A DNA stretch of 64,000 nt, from positions 37,770,011-37,834,010 of the forward strand of contig OX328096.1 in the NCBI GenBank assembly GCA_946811185.2, in the 5' to 3' direction. The DNA is from Hippopus hippopus. Its lineage: Eukaryota > Mollusca > Bivalvia > Cardiida > Cardiidae. A model generated the notes under the pieces. That model saw nothing but the letters and a program-made list of their open reading frames with translations, was not told where the DNA came from and searched no databases. A program made the position numbers and the translations under genes. This document shows positions 52,568 through 64,000 of the stretch, piece after piece. Numbering within the stretch: the first letter of the stretch is position 1; each line of letters begins with the position of its first letter.

Positions 52568-53653
52568 CTAGTTGCTTAGGCATATAATTATATCTGCTAC
52601 AGTCCGCAATAAATCATAAAAACAACTTGTCAATGACCTAAGTCTTAGTGGCAGATGACCTATAGTTAAACCTGCTACATCAGATATTATATGATTTCTT
52701 TGTTGATCTGTGACCATTTTATGTAGAGTTATATCAGATATCAATAAATCTGGAATCCACAGTAGACAAGCATTTTTGTCATTCATATTGGAGTATTCTC
52801 TATTGACAAATAACTTTGTTTTTGTTTCAGCTTGTGGTGGCTTTATTTCAAAGGCACAATAGCCTTGAATTACTGAGTTTTCTGTCAAAACAGTTGCAAT
52901 GCCACTGCATGCAGAACTGAGGGTTGATTTTTCTTTGTTGAAGAAGACAGTTATCAGATGGTTCAGTCATGAGTACCTGAAACAAGACAAAGCTTTATAT
53001 AATTAATGCACAAATTCACACTGGCCTTGCTTGAGCTTTTACCACTTACATTTACTGTTTTTTTTTTTGTAAAAGGTCTATTTATCTGTTGATATAAGTG
53101 CTAGTGGCACTAAATTTCCACCATGCATTGGTCACAATGACCATAATTATTACAATTTATGCAAGATATAAACTAGTCTACAAACACTTTGATCAGAGAT
53201 GAAGATCAACACACCCTAAGGTGCAGTTTTGACAAGATACCTGGTTTTAACCAATACCAGATATACATAAACCCCTTTATCACAAAGTACAGTTCCTGAT
53301 TTTACAGTGACCTATATTTAATATTTTCTAGACCTTCATCCTCATTTTAAAAAGTTACAGATTAAGTTCAATTCACATTTTACGTTGGTTTGACAGTCAA
53401 CATTGATTTTGGGAAGGCCCCTCTGAAGTTCTGCATATAAACATTACCTCGCAAGGCTGATCCGCTACTGACCAAATCGGGTGTGGTATCTTTAGGTCAA
53501 TATTCAATGTCACGCGTTCATACATGGAGCTGGTATTCTTTGTGGTAAAAGAAGACATATTTATATACCATTTCATACCAAAAACTCGTGATTTAAACTT
53601 TACATACCTGAAAATTTGATTGAAGGTTTCGTCTGCTGTATTTTTTCCTGCAT
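52568..53653 (-). CDS. candidate two-exon gene, unknown protein
   Basis: Exon 1 (53653-53608) is ATG to a strong donor (TCAG followed by GTATGT), reading MQEKIQQTKPSIKFS. Exon 2 (52932-52568) can follow an acceptor ending TTCAACAAAG in matching phase and reads about 121 codons to a TAG, including STLSSACSGIATVLTENSV and NACLLWIPDLLISDITLHKM. The frame is unusually long for this AT-rich region and has ordinary codon choice, which favours real coding. I recognise no family. Its last part overlaps a TTAA-type MITE at 52380-52590, so the present C-terminus may be MITE-derived. It lies within the inverted-repeat element 50644-53875. Confidence 0.38.
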
Positions 53654-54204
53654 TAAAAAAATTGAACTTCCGGTTGCCCCATTTTGGTTTTTGAGAGATT
53701 AGAATACCGTCACAAATGCATATTGTGAAAAAAACATCATCAATCTATCGTGGAAATATCATTCTTTTCAATGGTACATGGATTTGTTCTATTACATGCC
53801 GACAGAAGATTTTCTCTGTAAAACATTAACGACCTATCCGCTATACCCCAAGATCCGCTACTGCCTAATCGACTGTACACATGAATTGTACACGTCATCA
53901 GAATGTGTGTTGTTAAAAAAGTACTATTATGTTGGTGTACGGTCCCAATAAATAAACAAAACTAAATTTACACATTTCATGCTGACGACCCAGGGGATCT
54001 AAACAGGTTTGTGCTTTTGATATTTGTATTTCTTATTTATATACCATTTTTGTTAGATGACACGACAAAATCTGTATGAATTAATGGTAGTTTACGGAAA
54101 TGTGTCGACGGAACGGCTGAAACTGAAAGGTGACCGTCATGAAAGTCCACCACTTGACATCGAATTCACAGAGCCATGCCGTTGCCAACCTCTTATATAT
54201 CGAA

Positions 54205-57200
54205 CGCTTGAAATTTAAGACTGATTGGTATTGAAAGAGTTTGCATACAATAACCTATAACTGCAGGAACTGTCAGTAAAATGGGGGGGGGGGGGGGAAA
54301 CATTGTTAGACAGGAGAAAATGCTGGTCGAATTAAACCATTTTCTCCTACAACTGCGATTATTTGAAAAACCTTCTTCCTATTGGTCACAAGGACATAAG
54401 ACAATAAAATGTTATAAGAACATCTGTAGTTGTCTTCTATTTTAACCTCTTAGCAAACAATCAAAAGGAAAAAGGGTTTTGAAAACATTATGGGAAAGAT
54501 GAGAAAATGCCGTAACCAGCATTTTGTCTCTTTCCAGCAATGTTCTCTACTTTATTCCCATCCCATGAGCAACATTTAATTTGTTGTCAGTACATGTTTT
54601 CATTTAGGACCATTCTGAAATTTTGGGAAATAATGAAAATGCTGGTTATCATTGTTCTCCCAAAGTTGTCTTTTCCAGGGTTGTTAAAACGTGTGATCTT
54701 GTGGTAGAGTTTAACTCTTTACCATACATCAAAATTTTAGACTAGTCCAAGTTGAAATCATTTGCATACAACAAAATAAATGTTAATCAAAAATTGAAAT
54801 TTGTTTCGGGAAGGGTAGAAAATATTCTGGGAAAAGTAGAAAATGCTGGTTACCAGCATTTTATCCTTTTCCCACAATGTTTTCAAAGGCCATCTTCTTC
54901 AGGGTCGTTAAAACTCAGGATTGTGTTGTGAAAGGTTAAAAGGCAATCCTATAATTTGAGCTGTTTTTAATTTATTATCTATAACTGCTTTTAATATGGA
55001 CAGGTCTAACATTGTCCCATCTGGAATAAAAGTAACGCTTTTTCAGTACAACCTTTTAGACATGGTTTGAACAGCTATCTTACATACCAAAGCTCAGTCA
55101 TGGTCATGTTGGCTTGAGCCACTTTCTCTTAGCCAGGTAGTACAGTCTACACATATTGTACATGGCTTGTAATCTATGGGTTATGGGTGCTATTCCCAGC
55201 TCAGCCAAATTGTCTGAGCAAATAGTGGCTGAGAAGGCATTAATTCATGTTGTTGAAAATACAAGTAAAAGAAACTGAATGAAACCATAGATAGATAAAA
55301 CCCAAGAAAAGCATTGACAGTTGCACAGGTTACCACAATAAAACAGAAATGATGTTGATCAGGGTTTTACACATGAAACAAATGAGGCACTTTCTGTGAC
55401 AGGTCAAGGTTAATCTTTACCACTCAGTCCCATGTTATATGAACCCTGTAGAATAAAGCTTTTGAGTGGGAAAAGAAAAGCTATTATAGCCTGTATTTTC
55501 TCCTTTCTCCTCAATATTTTCTGCCCTTCAAGAGAAAAATTTCATCATGTTAGCTTCATTAAATTTGTTGTCTGCATCACCTTTTAACTTGGACAAGTCT
55601 AAAGTTCTAGATGTGTGTTAAAGAGAATAGTAGTCCAAGTGTAAATTTTGTAGAAAATCTCATAATTCTCTGAGACCTCATAGGCTCAAACAGTGCTGCT
55701 GTATTAATGTCTCTTGTAGACTCAATGTGACCATTTGTTAGTATCATGCTAACAAAATGTCCTCAACCAGTAGAGAGTTTTATAAAATCTTTTTTTTTTT
55801 TATTTGGTGGAAAAATCAGATCTATATTGTCCTTTCAAGTCTGTTTTGGATAGAGTATTGAGGTAAATATTGCACATTTTGTGTAGTCTGATCTTGCTCT
55901 GCTCTGAAGGCCGAAGCAACATGAGTCTGCCCTATGGCTGAAGGAAGATATACTGTTGAGCAGACAATTAATTCTCTACCAAACAACAGAGACATGTTCA
56001 AATTGAAAGCAGTTACAGTTGGCAAATTAGATATATCACAAACAATAGGATTAGTCTGTGAAAAAGTAGAAAACATATCAGCAAAAGGAGAAAATGATGG
56101 TTACCAACATTTTCTCCTTTTTGCTGATACGTTTTCACAAGCTGTCTTTCTTTTGGGTTATTAAAACTTGGGAGTGTTTTGTAAAAGGTGAACTGTATAC
56201 TAATATGGAAAAGGGTCAGTGGCTAACTTTATGCATGAAGTTATTTCTGTACCTTCTGAAACCAAAAAACCCTTTACCAATCTACAAAATCTTGGCCTTG
56301 TTCAAACTGGAGGTATTTGCCGACCACAAATTAACTGTGACTCAAAAATTGAAATTTAATTTTGATGGGTGGAAAACATTGTGGGACAAAGAAGAAAAAT
56401 ACTGGTAACCAGCATTTTTTCCTATTCCCACAATGTTTTCAAAAGATTTCTTCCTCGGGGTGGCTAAAACTCAGGAATGTTTGGCAAAGGAATAATTATG
56501 CAGACAACTTTCATATGACCCTTGTAAAATAAAGATAATCAACATTAATTTAAGTTTAATTATATAATTACAGGTGGAAACATTATGGCAAAAGGTGAAA
56601 TCCTAAGACCTTTGTAAAACAAAGATCATCAACATCATTTTAAGTTAAATTACATAATTACATGTGGAAACATTGTGGCAAAAGGTGAAATCTCTCATTG
56701 TGAGCAATATCTCATTTTGCCAAAATGTTTACAAAAAATGGTCAGCTGCAAGGGAAAAAGTATGTCTGCTTGTTGTAATTTGTTAAAACCTTTATCAAAT
56801 AATACTGAGTTTTAATGATCCTTTGGAAGGCAGATTTTGTAAATGTTGTGAGAAAAGAAAAAAATAGTGATAAGATTCCCTTTCAGGGATGGATTCAATC
56901 ATTGCATTATTTGAGTCACTTTAAATTTGTCATCTGCAAATGCTTTCAGCTTAGACAAGTCTAAAATTTTGTCATTTGGCAAAGACTTAAGTCACATTCG
57001 CTCATTAGTGATCGATCTTAAAAACATTTATAGATGACAAATTGAATATGGGACAAATGATGGGATTTGACTTAGAAAGGATTAAAAAACAGTGCTGAAA
57101 GCTTGAAAGAGAAGAAAATGCTGGTTTCCAGCATTTTCTCCTTTTCCCAAAATGTTTTCATGTTGTTTTTTCTTCAGGGTGAGTAAACATGAGATTGAGT

Positions 57201-57835
57201 CGTAAAGGGATAATTGGTCATCATTGTCACGTAAGTAATAAAAATAAGTCTGTATCACTGTGCTGGTGTCATGGCCTTTTTCTGTGTAATGACCAATGGT
57301 CAACAAACTCTTTGTTAGGTACTAGTATTCACTGTTTATAATGATAGGAATTCCCCTCAAGTTCATTTATATTTACAGCTCTTGGGCCAGGTCTTTGTCT
57401 TATTCTCCAGAATTTTCCAAATTAACAGTACATCTGATTGACTAAACCAATGGGTTTAACCAATCAGAAGTACTGTTACTTTCAAATTTAGAAAATCTTT
57501 GAGAATAAGCTAAAAAAAGTTCTTAAGAATGGTTGATGGATACAAACCCTGATTGAAGGCATGAAAAATATTCTTGTTAACTCTTTACCTGACCATCAAG
57601 ATTTAAGACTTATCGAAAACTGAAAGCGTTTACGGACAAGACATTAAATGTGATTCATATCAAGGGATGTTGATATTGTAGGATAGAAAATATGGGAGAA
57701 GGAGAAAATGCCTGATTAACTTCATTTTCTCCTTCTCCCCTAATATTTCCAATGTCTCACTTTCCAGCATTTTCCCCTCTCACCATGTTTTCAAAAGCTT
57801 TATTCCTTGCATGAGATTGTTTGGTAAAGGGCTGA
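54205..57835. repeat. dense field of TTAA-type palindromic MITEs
   Basis: At least ten copies or fragments lie at about 54205-54400, 54440-54640, 54715-54945, 55460-55625, 55960-56190, 56260-56495, 56570-56740, 56800-56990, 57040-57215 and 57580-57835. Each is marked by a GGAGAAAATG(C/A)TGGTTACC stem and, where complete, by CTTTACCAAAC near one end and AAACTCAGGATTGT near the other. No gene is recognised between them. Unrelated simple features are G runs at 54282-54297. Confidence 0.8.
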
Positions 57836-58479
57836 AGATGGCCTTAATTAACCCTTTACCACAAAATCCTGGGTTTTCATGTGCATGGGAAAGAAATCTT
57901 TGAAAGCATTATGGGAAACAGAGAAAATGCTTATGTTTGTTTTGATGATATCTCAGACAAGTTTGAAATTGGGTCATGTCAAGTGAAATTGTAAGTTACT
58001 GGGACAAATCTTTAAAAAAAAAATGTACGCTCTAGAAGCCACATGTTCTGTCTGATACTCATGAAACTTGGACAAAATTTTGTCTTGATGATATTTCAGA
58101 CAATGTGAAAATTGGTCATGTCATGTTGGTCAGTGGCACAAATCAAAGAAAAGCCTTGTGTGCACTCTTGGGACCACATTTTCAGCCCAATTCTCATGAA
58201 AATCTGTCGGAATGTTTTTAGCTCCACTGGCCGAAGGCCAGCGGGCTTATGTCATGGCCTGTTGTCCGTCCGTCCGTCTGTCCGTCCGTGCGTTAACTTT
58301 TTTTTAAAACGTCTTCTTCTCTGAAACTACCCATCCAATTTTGATGAAACTTCACAGAAATGATCCTGCCATGGTCCTCTTCAGAATTTCTTGAAAGAAT
58401 TTAATTCCTTCAAAAACTCTGGTTGCCATGGCAACAAAACTGAAAAATTTTGAAAATCTTTGAAAATCTTCTTGTCTGA

Positions 58480-59340
58480 AACCGTAAGGCCAAGGGCTAC
58501 CAAATTTGGCATGTAGCTTTATCTAGTGGACCTCTACCAAGTTTCTTCAATTTATAGCCCTGGGGTCAAAATTGGCCCCGCCCCGGGGGTTATAAGTTAT
58601 ACATGGGCTTATTTAGGGAGAACTTTAAAATTCCTCTTCTACCTAGCCATAGGGCCTAGAGCTACCAAATTTGGCATGTAGCTTTATCTAGTGGACCTCT
58701 GCCAAGATTGTTCAAATTATAGCCCTGGGGTCAAATTAGGCCCTGCCCGGGGGTAACAAGTTTTACATGGGCTTATATAACAAGTTTTACATGGGCTTAT
58801 ATAGGGAGAACTTTAAAATTCTTCTTTGACCTAGCCATGGGGCCTAGGGCGACCAAATTTGGCATGTAGCTTTATCTAGTGGACCTGTACCAAGGGTGTC
58901 CAAATTATAGCCGAGGGTCAAATTTGACTTCGCTCCGGGGGGTAACATGTTTTACATGGGCGGGCTTATATAGGAAAATCTTTCGCATCTAGCTATAAGG
59001 GCTAGGGCTATCAAATTTTGCATTTAGCTTTATCTAGGGGGTCTCTATCAAGGGTGCCCAAATTATAGCCCAGGGGGTCAAATGTAGCCCCACCCCAGGG
59101 GGTCACAAGTTCTACATGGTCTTATATAAGGAAACTTTAATAATCTACTTGTACATTGCCATATTTAGGCCTAGGGCTACCAAATTTTGCATGTAACTTT
59201 ATATAATGGGCCTCTACCAAGAGGGCCCAAATTTTAACTTTGGGGGTCAAGTTTGACTCCACACCAGGGGTCACAAGTTTTACATTGGCTTTTATAGTGA
59301 AAACTTGATAAACCTGTGTCATGGATCACATATTTTACAG
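58480..59340 (+). repeat. about five tandem 160-195 bp units
   Basis: Each unit carries GGGCTACCAAATTTGGCATG, TAGCTTTATCTAGTGG and TTTTACATGGGCTTATATA-type words (at about 58490, 58650, 58845, 59000 and 59165). The copies diverge rightward. A shorter array recurs at 60415-60620. Confidence 0.75.
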
Positions 59341-59939
59341 GGCCTTTTATTCAGCAAACTTGTTTTACATGACTTTTTATTGGGCAAGATTAAAAAATCT
59401 TTTTGTTTATAACCACACATTCTAGTTTCATATTGTAGGTCTGGGGTCAAAATTGCCTTCATTCCAGGGATCGCAAGTTTAACATGGGCTTCAAAATATT
59501 GTCACTTCAATTTAAACATTAATCAAGGGAAATAACTCTTTTTATGAAAGATAAAGTTCATTACTATTTACCTCCCTTGATTATCAAGCTGCATTGGTGC
59601 TAGACAAGTTTTTTACCTCCACTGGCCGAAGGCCAGCAGGCTTATGTTATGGCCCGTTGTCCGTTGTGCGTCCATCCGTATGTTAACTTTTTAGCTCATT
59701 TGAGCACAACGTGCTCAAGGGGAGCTTTTAGCATTTGTTTCAACTCAATAAAAGAATTTTCAATCATACACCAAAACAAAAAATTATCCTCCACATATCT
59801 GACTGTGTTTACAAACTATGAAGTGTTCATATTAATACACCATGTCTACTGTTTGATGATGACTAGCTTAGAAAAAGTATTAATAAAATAAGTTTGAAAA
59901 AAAATCTTAGTGATTTATTATGACAATTGTTAGCACACA

Positions 59940-60140
59940 TGTAACTCATTACCAAACGATAATATTTTAGGCTTGTCTAAATCGAAAGCACTTGCAGACG
60001 ACAAAATAAAAGTGATTGAAAATTTGAAATTTGTTTTGTGAACAGTAGAAAACATTGTAAGAAAAGGAGAAAATGCTTTTCTAAAGCCTTCTTTCTCAGG
60101 GTCATCAAAAGTAGGGATTGTCTGGTAATAGGTTAAAAAG
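59940..60140. repeat. TTAA-type palindromic MITE nested in the Helitron-like region
   Basis: ACTCATTACCAAACGATAAT on the left and GGATTGTCTGGTAATAGGTT on the right. The central stem is half deleted. Confidence 0.7.
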
Positions 60141-61179
60141 ATATATTTCAAACTGAGATTGATGTATATACTTGTTTTTTACTGGCACTGAAGGTCCGTC
60201 CGTCCATCTGTCCGTGCGTGCATTAACTTTTATTTCAAACATCTCTGAAACTACTTATCCAATTTTGATGAAACTTCAAAGAAATGATCCTGCCATGGTC
60301 TTCTTCAGAATCCCATGACAGAATTTTATTCCTTCAAAAACTCTGGTTGCCATGGCAACAAAACTGAAAAATATAGAAAATTTTCAAAAATCTTCTTCTC
60401 TGAAACTGTAAGGCCTAGGGCTACCAAATTTGGCATGTAGCTGTATCTAGTGGGCCTCTACCAAGTTCCTTCAAATAATAGCCATGGGGTCTACCAAATT
60501 TTGCATGTAGCTTTATCTAGTGGGCCTCTACAAGGAGGGCCCAAATTATAATCCTTGACCCAAGTTTGTCCCCACACCACGGAACACAAGGTCACCAGTT
60601 TTACATGGGCTTTTGTAATGAAAACTATCTTAAGTCATGATGTTACTAACCATTATAAAGACTAAGGCTATTAGATTTAGCCCTGTCTCATGGGTTTCAT
60701 GTTTTACAGGGCTTTTCATTGAGAAAAATTTGAAAATCTTCTTGTTTATAACATTCAAGAACTGAATTATTTGGTATGGAGCTTTATATTGTGGACCTCC
60801 ACCAGGATTCAAATAATTATAGCTTTGCGATCAAAATTGGCTTTGCCCATGGATCACAACTTTCTCGTAGGATAAGATAGAAAAATGTTTGCATGTCCTC
60901 GTGTTTGAAATCAATTTGCTGAATATTGTAATGTTTGGCTTGTAGTGTTTTTACTTAATAGCCAGTGGAGCGATACAGGGCCATCATGGCCCTCTTGTTT
61001 CTAGATGTCTGTCAAAAAGTAGGTCACTAACACTCATGTGTTTTACATCACCACATCCAGGATCTCTTCAGCTTCTTCAGTCCAAGATGACTTTACTCAG
61101 GTGAGGGCTTTAAGGCCAATGGCCCTCTTGTAGAGTGTTTTTTAACCTAGGCTGCAAATTTGTATCAATGAGCAATAAT

Positions 61180-61600
61180 TATGTTAACCCTTTCCTAGAG
61201 GACAAAATCTGTCTACTGCAAATTCAGAATTGCTACAAATGAACTGAAGTTCTCTGATATTGTCAAAAACACCTAGGGAAAAGAAGAAAATGCTGATTAT
61301 CCATTTCAACCTTTTCCCACAATGTTATTAAGCTTTCTCCTACTCCATAAGACTCATTAGAAAGGTTAATAGCATCGTTTAACTCTATACCAAATGACAA
61401 AACTGTAGACCTGCCCAAATTGAAAACATTTGCATACAACAAATTACTATAGCTCAAATGGTGAAATCTATTTTTTACAGGTTTGAAAACATTGTTGAAA
61501 AAAGAGAAAATGCTGATTTCCAGCATTTTCCTCTGTACCCACAATGTTTTCAAAAGCTTTCTTTCTCAGATTTGCTAAAACTCAGGATGTGCAGTATAGG
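61180..61600. repeat. two TTAA-type palindromic MITEs
   Basis: One at about 61180-61350 is degraded. The other at about 61380-61600 has the stem GAGAAAATGCTGATTTCCAG with its complement. Confidence 0.7.
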
Positions 61601-62194
61601 AGTTTTGCCCTGGATTACCAAACAGTCCTCACCATACAGTATTGACTCTACAGGTGGTATCAACAAAGTCAGTAATGAAACAAGACCTACAATTTATAGT
61701 AACCACTCTCCAGGAATTCTGTCCCCAATTAACTCCTCAATTTCTCTGTGTAGGATTATGGCTGAGGCTCTGTAGGTTGAACCAGAGTTTCACCCCCCCA
61801 CCCACAACTGTCAAATCCAGAACCCTCTGGATCTATTGTACAACATATCTTACCTTCTATCACTATTTGACCTATATATCCTAAAAACTGCGAAAATGTT
61901 TTTGAAAGGCTTCTTCCTGGGGTTGTCAAAAACAGGATTGTTTGGTGAAGGGTTAAGTTACTACACAGGGTCTTCAAAAGTCATTGCAAGTTTTGCCTGT
62001 ATTGCTCCATAGACAATACTGACCTATGATATTTTCAAGAAATATGCTCAGTAATTAGTGTGTGGGTACCAGCAAGCACAGTATGAAATTTTTGATTACT
62101 TACACTGTCTTTCAGCCTAAATACCTAGCTTCCCCAGTAAAAGCAAACCTTTAACTCTTTTCCAAACATTAAAATTTGTCTCGACTTGTCCAAT

Positions 62195-62595
62195 TTGAGA
62201 GAATATGTCTCCTCCCGTCAGGGTTGGGAGACATATTGTTTTTCCCCGTGTGTCCGTCTGTCTATCTGTCTGTCTGTCTGTCACAAATTGTGTCAGCTCT
62301 ATAACTCGAAAACCTTTTAAGATATTTTGATTAAACTTCACACTTTTGTAAAGCAGCATGAGACGAAGTGTCATGCACAAGAACCATAACTCTGGCTTGT
62401 ATATTTTTCGAGTTATTTCCCTTTGATTATTTTCCTTACTCATTTTACATACAATTTCGTGTCCACTCTATAACTTGAAAACCATTAGAGAAAAATGACC
62501 ATTATTTCAGTTAGAAATTGCCTTGGTCACATATCAATCCTTCTGACACCAAAAAGGGGGGAGGCATCTGTTTTTGTGTAGAAAAACAATTTCTA
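62195..62595. mobile_element. Helitron-like repeat with GTCT microsatellite
   Basis: It starts with a GGGAGACATATTGTTTTTCC-type head, followed by (GTCT)n at 62245-62282, and ends with GGGAGGCATCTGTTTTTGTG and ACAATTTCTAG. The final CTAG next to T, and the inverted ACAC AAAA/TTTTGTGT words, resemble the module at 58215. The assignment is tentative. Confidence 0.4.
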
Positions 62596-62914
62596 GTTCA
62601 GATCTTCAAGCTACAAATTTGATGAAGCTCAAAGGTTAAAATCTGTCTTTGAAATAATGCCAGTTACCAGCATATCTTCCTTTTCCCAAATTGTGTTCAA
62701 AATCCTTCTTCTTCAGGCTTGTTAAAACACAGGATTAAATCTTTTTGAAGTGTAGACATAGCAGAATCTATGATCCACAAGTTAAATAAAAGATATTTTT
62801 CAGTTTGAATGACAACCACATATACTCTAACATGATAATAGTGAAAAGGTTTGCCCATTTTTCATCAGAAGGCTATTGACCTGACCTCCTTTTTTTGTCA
62901 TTAAACAATCTTTT

Positions 62915-63143
62915 TTAACCCTTTACCAAACGACAAAATTTTAGACTGGTCCAAATTGAAAGCACTTGCAGACGACAAAATAAATGTAACTCAAAAACTG
63001 AAACTTGTTTCCAGCAAGATAGAAAACATTGTGGAAAAAGGAGAAAATGCTGGTTACCAGCATTTTCTCCTTTTCCCATAATGTTTTCAAAAGGCTTCCA
63101 TCTCAGGGTCGTAAAAACCAGGGATTGTTTGGGAAAGGGTTAA
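62915..63143. mobile_element. TTAA-type palindromic MITE, best-preserved copy
   Basis: TTAACCCTTTACCAAACGAC on the left and GTTTGGGAAAGGGTTAA on the right. The centre GGAGAAAATGCTGGTTACCA extends into a perfect stem. TTAA on both sides and the CCCTTT terminus fit piggyBac-type mobilisation. This copy serves as the reference for the other fragments. Confidence 0.85.
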
Positions 63144-64000
63144 GGGCCCTCCTTGTCACAGTTTTCTTTTGAATCCATTATAACAGTAACTGTTGTTTGA
63201 CATATTTTGCTTTGTTACTTAAAAAAATTGAGGATAATGAAAAACTTCAAATTGCCCTCCTATTGTGGTGTCATCATAGTAAATATTTAAATGTATGTTG
63301 TTTGTCCTGTTAGCTTCTCATTGTTTGCTACTACAGTGTGACATTGTAGTTATGAAACATCATCCTTAGCCTAGATTTAGTACCTTCATCATCAATGTTT
63401 TAACCACAAAGCTCCTTAAGCCTCTGTCACGCTAAATGTGGTTTCCAATGCTTTGGCATGGCATTGTTTAATTTTCCAGACACCATGAGATTGCAGGAAA
63501 AATTAGATGTTTTTCACGAAGATGGGGGTGTCGTGGCGTTCTCACTGCAACCAAGGCGTTGCTGCTGAGCTCCTGTGGCATATTACCACATTTCTACAGA
63601 GTTCTTCATGGCTATTCTTTGTGCCCTCATGAAGCTTCTTTGTGCACGGTGCTCAGACAGCGTGCACTCAGGCTTTAAAGGGGCTCACTCTGTGCTGATG
63701 GTGTGTTATTGACATTCGTTTGCACTATCCATAAAAAAAGCTGCAGACACATTTATTCATCAGTATTTTCTTCGCGGTGCTCTCAAAAATTCAATGAAGA
63801 GTAAAACTATGCCCACAGAAAGAAAGGGGAAATAAGCAGGACAGAAAAAACCCAACCCCCTCAAACAGAAGCAAGTCAACCACTGTCATCTCATCAACCA
63901 GCAGTGGCTTGGCTTGCTGGAATACAGCAGCCATGGTAAAATGAATGTTTGTTTGCATTCTTTGTCTAATATATGTTTGTTTTTGTCATGTAAAGACTGA
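63144..64000. other. no feature recognised
   Basis: No exon with a supported start or splice sites and no known repeat end was found. The sequence becomes somewhat more GC-rich from 63430 to 63720. Confidence 0.4.

Larger units (their letters stand above)
50644..53875. mobile_element. 3.2-kb inverted-repeat element carrying a candidate gene
   Basis: The left end CAGTCGTTTAGGCAGTAACG (50644) matches the right end, which on the opposite strand reads CAGTCGATTAGGCAGTAGCG (53875), with TA on both outer sides. Further ATCCGCTACTG-type words lie inside both ends (50836-50870 on the left; 53456-53480 and 53829-53860 on the right) in inverted orientation. Nested inside are MITEs at 51051-51156, 52023-52104 and about 52380-52590. 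No transposase is recognised. The candidate two-exon gene at 52568-53653 could be element-encoded or captured. Confidence 0.55.
58215..61014. mobile_element. Helitron/Helentron-like composite of repeated modules
   Basis: It starts with TTAGCTCCACTGGCCGAAGG, which includes the hairpin CTGGCCGAAGGCCAG, then a (GTCC)n stretch. It ends with GCCAGTGGAGCGATACAGGG, the hairpin GGGCCATCATGGCCC, and CTAG twelve bases later (61014). GCTCCACTGGC and GCCAGTGGAGC are inverted copies at the two ends. A subterminal 3' hairpin followed by CTAG fits Helitron-type elements. Second module starts occur at about 59617 and 60180, so several insertions are stacked. No replicase-helicase frame is seen. Confidence 0.5.

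Noticed and set aside
1..64000. CRISPR arrays, bacterial operons, rRNA genes or intact tRNA genes
   Set aside because: Introns, SINEs and MITEs show a eukaryotic nuclear sequence; tRNA-like A and B boxes occur only inside SINEs.

Overview
The window is eukaryotic, AT-rich and intron-bearing, and is most likely from a mollusc, probably a bivalve. This is inferred from repeat content: tRNA-derived SINEs with the GTTTTACGCCGC core, Helitron-like modules that open with CTGGCCGAAGGCCAG, a very high density of palindromic MITEs, a Gmr1-type LTR element, a KY/hillarin-type transglutaminase-like gene and an intronless heparan-sulfate 3-O-sulfotransferase-like gene. No database search was possible, so the species is not named.

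The dominant structure is a direct tandem segmental duplication of about 20.6-21 kb. Copy 1 runs from about 4519 to 25489 and copy 2 from about 25490 to 46108. The three breakpoints share a 4-nt GTTT. Copy 1 begins inside the gag region of an older LTR retroelement, so that element was already present before the duplication. Each copy contains, in order: a 5' LTR remnant; a 2.1-kb transposon with long inverted repeats; a block of MITEs; a 1.87-kb element with CGCGTTATTACG-rich ends and a SINE inside it; a decayed mariner; an intact single-exon sulfotransferase gene on the + strand; a foldback hairpin; a candidate small multi-exon gene on the + strand; and the 3' exons of a transglutaminase-like gene on the - strand that converges on it.

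Left of the duplication, positions 1-4518 hold one candidate host exon, a GATCG-rich array with a 21-bp period, and the rest of the Gmr1-like retroelement on the - strand. That element has gag, protease and integrase but no RT in view, and its integrase is split by a SINE flanked by a perfect 9-bp target-site duplication.

Right of the duplication, positions 46109-64000 are almost entirely transposon-derived. They hold a 252-bp near-perfect palindrome (47722-47973), a 3.2-kb inverted-repeat element (50644-53875) that carries a candidate two-exon gene, two small MITEs with clean ends, a dense field of TTAA-flanked palindromic MITEs (52.4-63.1 kb), and Helitron-like modules (58.2-62.6 kb).

The two host genes in the duplicated unit are a Golgi-type sulfotransferase and a transglutaminase-like protein. 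They are not known to share a pathway. The sulfotransferase copies are both intact but differ sharply in one short patch. The transglutaminase copies appear damaged in different ways: copy 1 is cut off from its native upstream exons, and copy 2 has a 1-nt loss at a splice donor.
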